The translations under genes and the position numbers were made by a program. Below, one piece after another: positions 24,863 through 32,594 of a DNA stretch of 34,829 nt. The first letter of the stretch is position 1. Each line of letters opens with the position of its first letter. Origin of the DNA: DATJXG01 sp035500455 (lineage in GTDB: Bacteria > Acidobacteriota > Terriglobia > Terriglobales > Acidobacteriaceae); the NCBI GenBank assembly GCA_035500455.1, contig DATJXG010000480.1, positions 1 to 34,829 on the forward strand, read 5' to 3'. The notes under the pieces are model-generated. The model worked only from the letters and a program-made list of their open reading frames with translations, did not search any database and had not been told where the DNA came from.

Positions 24863-25504
24863 ATGAAGCTCATGTATCGCGTGATCACCATTGAACGGGA
24901 GTTCGGATCGGGCGCGGCAGAGATTGCGCGCAAGCTTGCCGAACGCCTCGGCTGGAAGCTCTGGGACACCACACTAACGCAGGAAATTTCCACGATGGCG
25001 GGCGTCGATCCCAGAGCGGTGGCCCGCTGCGATGAGCACATGGACAGCACATTTCATCGCCTGGGCAAGGTCTTCTGGCGCGGCAGCTACGAACGCAGCC
25101 TGCCGGTGCGGGGAATCGAGGCCTTCGACGCCGACCGCATGGTGGCGCTGGTGGAGCAGGTGATTCAGAAAGCCGCCGCCGAGGGTAATTGTGTGGTGGT
25201 TGGGCGAGGCGCGCCTTACTTCCTGCGCGATCGCGCCGATGTTTTTCACGTATTCCTCTACGCTCCGCGCGCGGAAAAGCTACGGCGGGTCCTGGCCGCC
25301 GGCAAGAGCGAGGAGGAAGCGGAGGAACTGCTGAACACCGTGGATCGTGACCGCGTTACCTTCGTCAAACATTACTTCAAAGCTGACTGGCCGACCCGCG
25401 CCCTCTACCACCTAATGATCAATACCGCGATCGGTGACGAGAAAGTTATCTCGCTGATGTTGAGTACCATGCACATGCTGCAGGGCAAGGAAGTCAAGGT
25501 CTGA
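24863..25504 (+). CDS. Cytidylate kinase-like P-loop family protein
   Basis: The 213-residue protein begins VITIEREFGSGAAEIARKLAERLGW, the N-terminal signature of the cytidylate-kinase-like family. Its phosphate-binding loop is REFGSGAAEIA rather than a standard GxxGxGKS; the usual lysine is missing, as in many members of this family. NCVVVGRGAPYFLRD (about 111-125) and the C-terminal DRDRVTFVKHYFKADW are also typical. True nucleotide kinase activity is doubtful and the physiological role unknown. It starts 25 bp after the MFS gene and may be co-transcribed, but no functional link is evident. ATG 24872 is an alternative start. Confidence 0.85.
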   Translation: MKLMYRVITIEREFGSGAAEIARKLAERLGWKLWDTTLTQEISTMAGVDPRAVARCDEHMDSTFHRLGKVFWRGSYERSLPVRGIEAFDADRMVALVEQVIQKAAAEGNCVVVGRGAPYFLRDRADVFHVFLYAPRAEKLRRVLAAGKSEEEAEELLNTVDRDRVTFVKHYFKADWPTRALYHLMINTAIGDEKVISLMLSTMHMLQGKEVKV

Positions 25505-25598
25505 GCCTGCCTACGTCCCGAAGGTAACTGGCAGGACATTAACATTTCTGCAACATTCCGTGGCTATCATCTAATCTGGGTGTAGTGGCCCGAGACTG

Positions 25599-26081
25599 AT
25601 GCCCAACCGCAACCTCTCACATTCGGCTTTACCTTTGCAGGTGGCGGCAGTGTGTTATCGCGTTCGTTCGTCGGTGGAATTTCTCCTGGTGAACACCAAC
25701 GGCGGCAAGAAGTGGACCTTTCCCAAGGGCGATCCCATGCCCGATCTTTCCCACAGCCAGGCGGCGGAGCGCGAAGCGTGGGAGGAAGCTGGCGCGCGCG
25801 GCCGGATTGAGCCCCGCCACTTTCATCTCTACATCCATTCCAAAGGCGTTTTCTGGAAGCCGCCCGGGGTGGAGGAATATGTCGTGAAGGCTTTTCTGAT
25901 GGAAGTGGAACGCGCCGGCCCCTCGCCTGAACCCATGCGCAATCCCACCTGGTTCAGCGCGGATGAAGCCAAGAAGATTCTGGCGAAAGGGCGTGAAGTG
26001 AAGTACGCGCGGGAACTGCAGACTGTGGTGGAACGCGCTCTGGAACACATCCCCAACGCCAAAGCCGCGTCCGCCCATTGA
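25599..26081 (+). CDS. Nudix hydrolase with variant Nudix box
   Basis: This 160-residue Nudix-fold protein would hydrolyse a nucleoside-diphosphate-linked substrate. The Nudix box region is WTFPKGDPMPDLSHSQAAER followed by EAWEEAGARG. The metal-binding core REAWEEAG is intact, but the upstream Glu of the consensus G-x5-E is replaced by Leu. Similar PKG...P-type variants are seen in a Nudix subgroup related to diphosphoinositol/diadenosine polyphosphate hydrolases, so the substrate class is uncertain. The start ATG 25599 has no strong ribosome-binding site. It ends 17 bp before the stop of the convergent dehydrogenase gene. Confidence 0.9.
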   Translation: MPNRNLSHSALPLQVAAVCYRVRSSVEFLLVNTNGGKKWTFPKGDPMPDLSHSQAAEREAWEEAGARGRIEPRHFHLYIHSKGVFWKPPGVEEYVVKAFLMEVERAGPSPEPMRNPTWFSADEAKKILAKGREVKYARELQTVVERALEHIPNAKAASAH

Positions 26082-26097
26082 GGCCGGGATTCACAGA

Positions 26098-26991
26098 TCA
26101 AAGCTTGTTGGGCTTGGGGTTGGCGGGATCGGCGTAGTCGTAAAATCCACGCCCGGATTTCTTACCATACCAGCCAGCCATGACCAGGCGCTTCAGCAGC
26201 GGCGGCGAGGCGAAGCGCCGCTCTTTGAATTCGTCGTACATCACGTGGGTGATGTAGTAAGTCGTGTCCAGTCCCACAAAATCCAGCAGCGTAAATGGCC
26301 CCATGGGATAGCCGCAGCCCAGCTTCATGGCGTTGTCGATGTCTTCGATGGAGCCTACGCCCTCTTCGTAGGCGCGGATGGCGTCGAGCAAATACGGCAC
26401 CAGCAGGCGGTTCACGATGAAGCCGGTTTTGTCCGAAGTGCGAACGGGGACCTTGCCCAGTTTTTTGCCGAATTCGTAGGCGCTGTCGAATACGTCGGGG
26501 GCAGTGGCGATGGTGCGGACAACTTCGACCAGTTTCATCAGGGGCACGGGATTGAAGAAGTGCAGCCCGATGAAGCGCTCAGGACGCCTGGTGGACGACA
26601 TCAGTTCGGTGATCGAGATGGATGAAGTGTTTGAGGCAAAGATGGCGTCTTTCTTCACGATGCCGTCGAGGACGGCATACATTTTCTTCTTTTCGCCGAG
26701 GTTCTCGATGACGGCTTCGATGACGATGTCGCAATCGGCGAGGTCCTGCTGATTGGTTGCGCCTTTCAGGCGAGCGCGGATGGCGTCTTTCTGTTGCGCG
26801 GTGATGCCGCCTTTTTCGGGCGGGCGCTCGGCGAATTTCGCCAGCGATTTTTCGATGCCGGCGAAGCCTTTGTCGAGGAATTTTTGCTCGACTTCGAGGA
26901 CGGTGACGTCGAAGCCAGCCATGGCGGCGACTTGGGCGATACCGGAGCCCATCAGCCCGCAACCGAGGACACCTACTTTTTGGATCTGCAT
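26098..26991 (-). CDS. 3-hydroxybutyryl-CoA dehydrogenase
   Basis: The 297-residue enzyme oxidises or forms (S)-3-hydroxyacyl-CoA with NAD(P). It has the Rossmann motif GVLGCGLMGSGIAQ (7-20), IVIEAVIENLGEKK in the second half of the nucleotide-binding domain, NTSSISITEL (121-130), catalytic His144 in IGLHFFNPVPLMKLVEVV, and the C-terminal domain with DKTGFIVNRLLVPYL and MGPFTLLDFVGLD. It is a single-function protein without a hydratase domain. ATG 26991 is chosen because AAAAGGAG lies 6 nt upstream; ATG 27009 would overlap that site. With the thiolase upstream it supplies two steps of butyrate/short-chain acyl-CoA metabolism or beta-oxidation. The two genes are separated by a 113-bp repeat element. 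Confidence 0.95.
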   Translation of the reverse strand: MQIQKVGVLGCGLMGSGIAQVAAMAGFDVTVLEVEQKFLDKGFAGIEKSLAKFAERPPEKGGITAQQKDAIRARLKGATNQQDLADCDIVIEAVIENLGEKKKMYAVLDGIVKKDAIFASNTSSISITELMSSTRRPERFIGLHFFNPVPLMKLVEVVRTIATAPDVFDSAYEFGKKLGKVPVRTSDKTGFIVNRLLVPYLLDAIRAYEEGVGSIEDIDNAMKLGCGYPMGPFTLLDFVGLDTTYYITHVMYDEFKERRFASPPLLKRLVMAGWYGKKSGRGFYDYADPANPKPNKL

Positions 26992-27021
26992 AGCTTTCTC
27001 CTTTTGCATACCCAGGCGGCT

Positions 27022-27134
27022 TGTGATTCCGAGCGAAGCCGGGAAACTCCGTCTTACGGTTTGCCGCCGAGAACCTAGATCCCTCGCTTGGCCTCACCGC
27101 GCTTTGCGCGGCTCGGCCGGCGCTCGGGATGACA
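27022..27134. repeat. 113-bp dispersed repeat with 14-bp terminal inverted repeats
   Basis: TGTGATTCCGAGCG (27022-27035) and CGCTCGGGATGACA (27121-27134) are inverted copies matching at 12 of 14 positions. The inside contains further GC-rich symmetry (CGCGCTTTGCGCGG). Elements with TGTCATTCCGAGCG-like ends are familiar from acidobacterial intergenic regions (from memory). It carries no protein and sits between the thiolase and dehydrogenase genes. The remaining 135 bp up to the thiolase stop show no recognisable feature. Confidence 0.65.
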
Positions 27135-27270
27135 GGATGGGGAGTGCGCTTGTATGCGGGGCTGCGCCCCGTGGCGGATCGGGGCCTCTCCCCTCTCGGT
27201 ACGCGCCTCCAGTCGAGAGCTAGTCCTCACCCAGGAACCCGTTCCGCTCGAGAGCCCGTCCTCATCCGCC

Positions 27271-28470
27271 CTAGTTCAGGCTCTCCACGATCATGGCGAT
27301 GCCCTGTCCGCCGCCGATGCATGCCGTCGCGAGCCCGTATTTTTTCTTGCGCCGCCGCAGTTCGTAGAGCAACGTGATTACCAGCCGCGTCCCCGTCGCT
27401 CCCAGCGGGTGACCCAGGGCGATCGCTCCGCCGTTTACGTTGACTTTCTCGCGGTCCAGACCGAGTTCTTTCTCCACGGCTAAATATTGCGCCGCGAAGG
27501 CTTCATTCACTTCGATCAAATCAATGTAATCCAGGGTCAACCCGGCCTTCTGAATTGCGATCTTCGACGCCGGCACCGGCCCTCTCCCCATCACCTTGGG
27601 CTCAACTCCCGCAATCCCCCAGCTCACGATTCGTCCCATAGGCTTGAGGCCGCGTTTGGTGGCTTCATCGAGCGACATCACCACCATCGCAGCGGCGCCA
27701 TCCACAATGCCGCTGGCATTGCCCGCAGTCACGGTGCCGTTCTTGCCGAACGCCGGTTTCAGCTTGGCCAGGCCCTCGAGCGTGGTCTGTGGGCGGCGGT
27801 GGTCGTCCTCGCTGAATGTTTCTCCGGAAGGCTCGCCCTTGGAATTCTTCAACGGTACAGGTACGAGTTCCTCCTGCAGCCGACCCTCTTTGTATGCGGC
27901 ATCGGCCAGTTGCTGAGAGCGCAGAGCGAATTCATCCTGCATCTCGCGGGTCACGCTTTGTTGTGAAGCGTAGAGTTCCGCCGTATTCGCCATGTACAAG
28001 TTGCAATAAGTGTCGTGCAGGGTGGCGAGCAGCGAATCCTCCAGTTTGCCGCCAGGGGCGAGAGTAAATCCGTCGCGGCCGCGAATCACAAAGGGCGCTT
28101 GCGACATGGCCTCCATGCCGCCGGCCAGCACCACGTTGGCTTCGCCCAGTTGGATCATTTGTGCCGCGGTGACGATCGCCTGCATGCCGGAACCGCACAG
28201 CCGGTTGACGGTCAGGGCAGGAGTCTCAATGGGCAGGCCCGCGCGCAGCGCCACGTGGCGCGCGCCGTAAAGCGCGTCGCCCGAGGTTTGTTGCGCGTTG
28301 CCGAAGACGGCCTGATCGAACTGCCCCGGCTCGACCCCGGCCCGCTCCATCGCAGCTTTCGCCGCGATGGCGCCCAACTCCTGGGCGGTGAAGTCTTTCA
28401 GCTTGCCGCAATGGCGTCCGAAAGGCGTGCGTGCGCCGCTGACAAGAGCAATCTCGCCTGGCTTCAACAT
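27271..28470 (-). CDS. Acetyl-CoA acetyltransferase (thiolase)
   Basis: The 399-residue thiolase has the nucleophilic Cys92 (NRLCGSGMQAI), His354 in the ALGHPLGATGTR motif and the proton-shuttling Cys384 in ACIGGGQG. The length and complete motif set match biosynthetic/degradative thiolases of the acetyl-CoA C-acetyltransferase type. It condenses or cleaves acetoacetyl-CoA or longer 3-ketoacyl-CoA. ATG 28470 has AAGGTG 6 nt upstream. It precedes the 3-hydroxybutyryl-CoA dehydrogenase gene on the same strand, so the pair probably acts in one pathway. Confidence 0.95.
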   Translation of the reverse strand: MLKPGEIALVSGARTPFGRHCGKLKDFTAQELGAIAAKAAMERAGVEPGQFDQAVFGNAQQTSGDALYGARHVALRAGLPIETPALTVNRLCGSGMQAIVTAAQMIQLGEANVVLAGGMEAMSQAPFVIRGRDGFTLAPGGKLEDSLLATLHDTYCNLYMANTAELYASQQSVTREMQDEFALRSQQLADAAYKEGRLQEELVPVPLKNSKGEPSGETFSEDDHRRPQTTLEGLAKLKPAFGKNGTVTAGNASGIVDGAAAMVVMSLDEATKRGLKPMGRIVSWGIAGVEPKVMGRGPVPASKIAIQKAGLTLDYIDLIEVNEAFAAQYLAVEKELGLDREKVNVNGGAIALGHPLGATGTRLVITLLYELRRRKKKYGLATACIGGGQGIAMIVESLN

Positions 28471-28559
28471 GAATTCACCTTAAGGACAAGAATCAGGATA
28501 TGAATCGACCTATGCCGCAGTTTAGCAGCCGGAGGGAGAGAGGGCCATTTGCGAATGCC

Positions 28560-28617
28560 AATTTTCAATTGGCGATTTCCAATTTGAAAAGACGGCGCGG
28601 CAAGATTTTTGAAAATC
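28560..28617 (-). terminator. AT-rich hairpins downstream of the TPR-GAF gene
   Basis: TTTTCAATTGG and CCAATTTGAAAA (28563-28590) form an imperfect stem with a 6-nt loop, and GATTTT/AAAATC (28604-28617) form a second short one. They lie 23-80 bp past the stop of the minus-strand TPR-GAF gene and about 90 bp before the thiolase start, so termination is plausible. The sequence also looks like the CAATTTTCAATTGGC-type intergenic repeats seen in many genomes. Confidence 0.35.
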
Positions 28618-28639
28618 GGCGATCGTGAAACTTGAATCT

Positions 28640-31180
28640 TCAGGCCACGGCCGCGTTCACCAGGGCGGCGGCGAGACACACGACCTTCCCAGGTCCCTCA
28701 GCCATGGCATTCTCCAGCGCCTGCTCGACGCGATTGATCACTTCGGTGACGATATCCACCGCGTCAAAGCCCTGCCGCACTACCGCCTCGGCGATTCCCG
28801 CATAGAATGGAACTGCTTCGTCTCTTCCCGGAGCCGGGATCTGGGCGAGGAGGCGCGTCAGCTTGTCCACGGTCATGAGCGCCACTTCTTCATTGGTTTC
28901 TCCCAGAACCAGCGCAACCGCAGTTGGCTCATAGCGGAACGCAACATCGTTCTGCCGGATGTTGGCCATGCAGATCTGGCCGACTTCCTCCATCAGGTTC
29001 TCGACCGCTACTTCGCCGGCAGTCTTCTCCAACGAGCCGCGTTTCCCCATCTGCAACAGGACAACCGTGACCGGGGTATTCTGCTGCAGCGACCGGCGAG
29101 TCTCGCCCAGCAGCATGTCGAGATACGAGGCGCGCCGCATCAGGCCGGAGCGCTCATCGGTGACAGAAAGATTCTTGACCAGGCGGCGCAGGCCGGCGTT
29201 GTGGAGGGCCAGCACGATCTGGTCGCTTAAGGTTTTCAGCAGTGTAACGTCGCCTGGACTCCAAAGCCGCGGGCGATTATGCATCAGCAGCAGAACGCCC
29301 ATGTGGTGCGGGCCTTCGCTCAGCGGCAGAGCCAGCAGCGAGGAGACGCGCAACGCCACCAGAGCCTCCCGCACCGACAGCAATTCGGGCGCGGAGGAAA
29401 CATCCGCGATGCTGAGGTGTCCGCGGCTGATGGCCAGCTCCTGCACCGCGGCTACAACTCTCTCCAGGGTCTTTTCATCTCCCGGTTCGATTCCTTCGGC
29501 GCAGTACTTTTTTACGGCGGTGGCGGCCAGGCCGGGCTTGCGCTGCACGGCTACGCAGCGGCTGACGTTCCATTGCTGGCCGATCTCTCCTGCGGCAGCG
29601 GAGAGTACCGCATCCGCATTGGTCTGGCGATAGAGCTTCTGCGTGATTTCAGCCACGCGCGCGAAATGGTCCACGTCGGGGTGCTGCGCCGGAGGAGCCG
29701 CAGCCGGAGGGGGCGCCGGCTTGGGAGTGGTTGGAGCCGGGCGCGGCGGCTCGGCCCGTCGCGGAGAAATTCCCACCGACAGGTACAGGCGCTGCAGGTC
29801 CTCGTTGCGTTCTTCTTCGTGGGGAAATAGCTCCTGGATGCGCTGCACCCGCTCCAGGGCCTTCGCCTTCATTCCGTACTGGACCAGAATCTCAGCCTGC
29901 AGAATGAGATCCTGCAGCGCCGAGGCGCCCAACGTGGGTTCGTCATGATGGGTGGTCGTTGGGGTCCACTGCGACATGCCGGAGAAGCGCGATGCGATCG
30001 CGTTGTACTTCTGCTCGTTGATCTTACCGCGCAATTGCTCCAGGCGGCGCTCATGGCCGGATTCGTAGGCGTCCACTTCCGCGGCCCGGTCCAGGCAGTC
30101 GGCAGCCCGGGCATGGTCGCCCTTCTCCACATAGAGGTCGAAGAGCTTCAGCAAGGTTTGACTGTAGTCGCTCTCCCGGTTCGAAGTATTGAAGAGTTCG
30201 CCCAGGTACTCCAGAAGTGGGGCGGAGGGCCGATGGGTGGCCGTGAGGTCTTGCATTAACGCTACAAATGCCTGGCGCTCGCCGCGGCGGCGCTGGATCT
30301 GTTCCAGTTTGCGGGCCAGCGCGACGGCTTGCGCGTCCTGGCTGGCGTCAACAAAGAGTCCGATGAGCTTGGCAATTTCGGGCAGCCTTGAGGGATTGCT
30401 TTCGAACATCTGCCAAAGGAGCGGTTCGGCCTCGCTGAGACGGTTCGCGGCCACCAGGGCCTTGGCATAGGTATCCTGCAATTCTGGCGGCGAGGGTTGC
30501 GTCTTGACGTGAGGTTCGAGCACGGTTACAGCCGTCTGAACCTCGCCTGCGGCCAGCAGGCAGGTGCCGCAGGCTAAGGCAATCTGCGCGTCGCTTGGAT
30601 CCTGCGAGTAGGCGCGCTCGAACCATTGCCGCGGATTGGCGCCGGCCGAGTCCACCAGCCGGCCCAGGCGCAGGAAGGCGGCGGCCGCGCCTTTGCTGTC
30701 GCCGGCTTCCGAGGAAAGCTCTCCCAACTGCAGGAGGTTTGGCTCGTTGGGATCGAGGGCGGCAATTTTTCTCAGCACGGCGAGGCGTTCCACCTGGGAA
30801 CCATGCTTGGAGACTTCGGCAAGGGCGTTGTTGTAAGTTTCGAGGGCCAATTTGCGATTGGAGTTTTCGAGCAATTGCCCGAAACGTATCTTCTGTTGCC
30901 AGGAAGGATCGGCAAAGCGCGCCAGCTTTTTGTAAGTGAGACTAGCGAGGGTGGCATCGCCGGACTGAATCTGGTGCTCAAACAGCTCGCCCAGCAAGCG
31001 CACGGCGTCAGGAATACGCTGCAGGGAAAGGCAAACGTCGGCGGCCGTGGTGCGCACAATGTCGTTATGCGGATCGGCCGCCAGAACCTGGAGGTATTCG
31101 CCCAGGGCATCGGCGGTCTTCCCCTTCTGCAGCAGCTTTTCGGCGCGCTCAATGCGTTTGCTGATTTCGGTCCGGTCCAT
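28640..31180 (-). CDS. TPR-GAF protein with degenerate GGDEF domain
   Basis: The product has 846 residues from ATG 31180. The N-terminal half (about 1-470) is built of TPR-like helical repeats, starting RIERAEKLLQKGKTADALGEY. A Pro/Ala linker (about 480-505) leads to a GAF domain (about 505-675, with VSSLLALPLSEGPHHMGVLLLM). The C-terminus follows the GGDEF fold (DERSGLMRRASYLDMLLGET... NDVAFRYEPTAVALVL), but the catalytic RYGGDEF is RYEPTAV. It therefore cannot make c-di-GMP and may bind a ligand or serve as a protein-interaction domain. It has no signal peptide or TM. A start at 31291 would add 37 residues of low-quality sequence. Role: possibly a scaffold or signalling protein; unknown. 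Confidence 0.85.
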   Translation of the reverse strand: MDRTEISKRIERAEKLLQKGKTADALGEYLQVLAADPHNDIVRTTAADVCLSLQRIPDAVRLLGELFEHQIQSGDATLASLTYKKLARFADPSWQQKIRFGQLLENSNRKLALETYNNALAEVSKHGSQVERLAVLRKIAALDPNEPNLLQLGELSSEAGDSKGAAAAFLRLGRLVDSAGANPRQWFERAYSQDPSDAQIALACGTCLLAAGEVQTAVTVLEPHVKTQPSPPELQDTYAKALVAANRLSEAEPLLWQMFESNPSRLPEIAKLIGLFVDASQDAQAVALARKLEQIQRRRGERQAFVALMQDLTATHRPSAPLLEYLGELFNTSNRESDYSQTLLKLFDLYVEKGDHARAADCLDRAAEVDAYESGHERRLEQLRGKINEQKYNAIASRFSGMSQWTPTTTHHDEPTLGASALQDLILQAEILVQYGMKAKALERVQRIQELFPHEEERNEDLQRLYLSVGISPRRAEPPRPAPTTPKPAPPPAAAPPAQHPDVDHFARVAEITQKLYRQTNADAVLSAAAGEIGQQWNVSRCVAVQRKPGLAATAVKKYCAEGIEPGDEKTLERVVAAVQELAISRGHLSIADVSSAPELLSVREALVALRVSSLLALPLSEGPHHMGVLLLMHNRPRLWSPGDVTLLKTLSDQIVLALHNAGLRRLVKNLSVTDERSGLMRRASYLDMLLGETRRSLQQNTPVTVVLLQMGKRGSLEKTAGEVAVENLMEEVGQICMANIRQNDVAFRYEPTAVALVLGETNEEVALMTVDKLTRLLAQIPAPGRDEAVPFYAGIAEAVVRQGFDAVDIVTEVINRVEQALENAMAEGPGKVVCLAAALVNAAVA

Positions 31181-31323
31181 GCTCGTCGGTGGCGCCAGGG
31201 AACGCCGGTGCAGACTGCCCCGACCCGATTCTAGGAGTCCGCCTTCGGGGCCAGCAATGGCACGACCGCAGCAAGTGATTACGATGGTCATAGGGCAAGT
31301 AAGTCGTCCGCAATCAGGAAGTT

Positions 31324-31475
31324 TGATGGTTGGTCGTTGGTTGGTCGTTGGTCCTTCGTCGTTGGCTTGTTGCCGTCGGCTTGTTTTGAAGCCGTGCGCC
31401 AGTCCGATGGTCGATATGACTGCTGGGCCAGAGGCCGGGCGCGCCAGCGGCTAACGACTAACGACTGACGACTGG
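31324..31475. repeat. Imperfect inverted repeat of GTCGTTGGT / ACGACTAACG tandem units
   Basis: The 409 bp between the TPR-GAF gene and tRNA-Leu contain tandem TTGGTCGTTGG-type units at about 31324-31370. Inverted units of the form CTAACGACTAACGACTGACG follow at about 31451-31473, so the region is a loose long hairpin. Similar GTCGTTAGTCGTTGGTC arrays are common between genes in acidobacterial genomes (from memory). No gene is seen in this interval; the tRNA-Leu promoter begins directly after it. Confidence 0.5.
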
Positions 31476-31477
31476 GT

Positions 31478-31506
31478 TTGACACTCTACGCCGCCCCTGC
31501 AAGAAT
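31478..31506 (+). promoter_or_regulatory. Sigma-70-type promoter upstream of tRNA-Leu
   Basis: A perfect -35 hexamer TTGACA (31478-31483) is followed after 17 bp by AAGAAT (31501-31506, 4 of 6 matches to the -10). The predicted start near 31513 is about 77 nt before tRNA-Leu. Confidence 0.55.
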
Positions 31507-31589
31507 AGGTTCGCAGTTCTTTCCTGGCAGGCGGCCGCAGGGCCGCACACCTGCTATCCTCGGGGCGGTTCGCCCACGGGAGACACTTT

Positions 31590-31676
31590 GCCGAAGTGGC
31601 GGAATTGGCAGACGCGCATGGTTCAGGTCCATGTGCCCGCAAGGGCGTGGGGGTTCGAGTCCCTTCTTCGGCACCA
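31590..31676 (+). tRNA. tRNA-Leu (anticodon CAG)
   Basis: This class II tRNA of 87 nt has acceptor stem GCCGAAG/CTTCGGC, anticodon stem CATGG/CCATG around loop TTCAGGT (anticodon CAG), a long variable arm (TGCCCGCAAGGGCG) and T-loop GTTCGAGTC. The CCA end is encoded (31674-31676). Confidence 0.97.
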
Positions 31677-31688
31677 GTTTGGTTTTGC

Positions 31689-32117
31689 TCACCCAGCTTT
31701 TTGCCGGGTCTGAACCCGCCAGCGCACGGTAAAGAAAACAGTCAGGGCAATGTAGAGTCCATCCAGAAGGATGGAGAGCAGCCTGGGCTCGATCGCAACA
31801 AACCACTCCGCGATCATTACGGCCGCTACCAGTGACAAGGCGATCAGCCGCCAGTCGGAACGTGCGCGGTAGGAATAGTAGGTAGCAGTACAAAACAAGA
31901 CGGCGATCGGCGGCCCGAGCGTCATCACCAAGAAGAAGGCTCCCGCGCCTACTACGTTCGGTGGCTGGCCCCAACTGGACAACGCATCCAAAAGAACGAG
32001 GCAAACCAGCCCAGCGAGCACGGCGTGAAGCCAATGCGCCCACCTGCTGGAGAATTCGAAACGCGACCTCGAGCCGGAGGCATCGCCTTCTGGAGACGAT
32101 GGTGCGATGGCCAACAT
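31689..32117 (-). CDS. Small integral membrane protein of unknown function
   Basis: The 142-residue product (from ATG 32117) has about four predicted membrane segments, around residues 30-45, 57-78, 88-105 and 112-132. The loops are short and the C-terminus is basic (RWRVQTRQK). No family is recognised. GTG 32132 in the same frame would add five residues; neither start has a clear ribosome-binding site. It converges on tRNA-Leu (13 bp apart). The hydrophobic periodicity and lack of a better alternative frame argue for a real gene; the longer 252-residue frame overlapping it on the same strand also spans the tRNA and looks like a shadow. Confidence 0.6.
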   Translation of the reverse strand: MLAIAPSSPEGDASGSRSRFEFSSRWAHWLHAVLAGLVCLVLLDALSSWGQPPNVVGAGAFFLVMTLGPPIAVLFCTATYYSYRARSDWRLIALSLVAAVMIAEWFVAIEPRLLSILLDGLYIALTVFFTVRWRVQTRQKAG

Positions 32118-32272
32118 GGCTAGGGGAAGCACAGCGTGGAAATATACAGGCCTTCACGCTGGCCTCGCAGGGAAAATACTTAGGGGTGTGGGACAAGTTC
32201 GTCGCGCGCCACACTGCAGGCTCCGATTCTTCTGCTCTGAGCATCCCTCGCGCATAGCTAGCACAATTTCCG

Positions 32273-32346
32273 ATTTAGTAAATGCAAGAATTTTATTTTC
32301 ACCCAACCTCGCCGGAGATCGCGGCAACTAAGAGTTGTTACTAAAT
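32273..32346. repeat. Perfect 9-bp inverted repeat flanking an AT-rich 56-bp spacer
   Basis: ATTTAGTAA (32273-32281) and TTACTAAAT (32338-32346) bracket an AT-rich stretch directly upstream of the 62-residue gene. The arrangement could be a pair of operator half-sites or a tiny mobile-element relic. The roughly 270 bp gap between 32118 and 32389 holds no other feature. Confidence 0.35.
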
Positions 32347-32389
32347 TCGCGCGGCGCTGAAATCCGGCGTTGCTTAGAGGAGTTTTTCC

Positions 32390-32578
32390 ATGGGTAACGA
32401 ACTCGAGAAGGACCGCACTTCGCAGCAGCATGGGCAATCCGGCCAGAGCGGCCAGCAACAGCCCACTCACACCGGAGAGCAGCAGGGCAATCCGCAAGAT
32501 CCGTCCAAGAAGAATCCTGCCGGCAATCCTGAAGAGCAGAACCAGCGGGAGCAGGGCGGACAGCGTCGCGCCTCCTAG
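32390..32578 (+). CDS. Small Gln/Gly-rich hydrophilic (disordered) protein
   Basis: The 62-residue product is extremely hydrophilic: about 14 Gln plus many Gly, Asn, Pro, Glu and Ser, and no aromatic residue, Cys, Ile or Val. It should be intrinsically disordered. AGAGGAG lies about 9 nt before the ATG, and a strong hairpin terminator follows 17 bp after the stop, so it is a well-defined single-gene unit despite its size. The composition resembles hydrophilins and other stress-related small proteins, but no family is recognised and the function is unknown. Confidence 0.7.
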   Translation: MGNELEKDRTSQQHGQSGQSGQQQPTHTGEQQGNPQDPSKKNPAGNPEEQNQREQGGQRRAS

Positions 32579-32594
32579 CAGCTCTCAATTTTCT

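Noticed and set aside
25505..25598. Hairpin CTGCC...GGCAG after the cytidylate-kinase-like gene as terminator
   Set aside because: The stem is only 5-6 bp with an 18-nt loop and no U-tract.
28640..31180. Active diguanylate cyclase
   Set aside because: The GGDEF signature is replaced (RYEPTAV), so catalysis is not expected.
31324..31475. CRISPR array
   Set aside because: Units are short, irregular and in inverted orientation, without regular spacers or cas genes.
31486..32244. 252-residue minus-strand ORF spanning tRNA-Leu
   Set aside because: It overlaps the tRNA gene and the membrane-protein frame, and its product has no recognisable feature.
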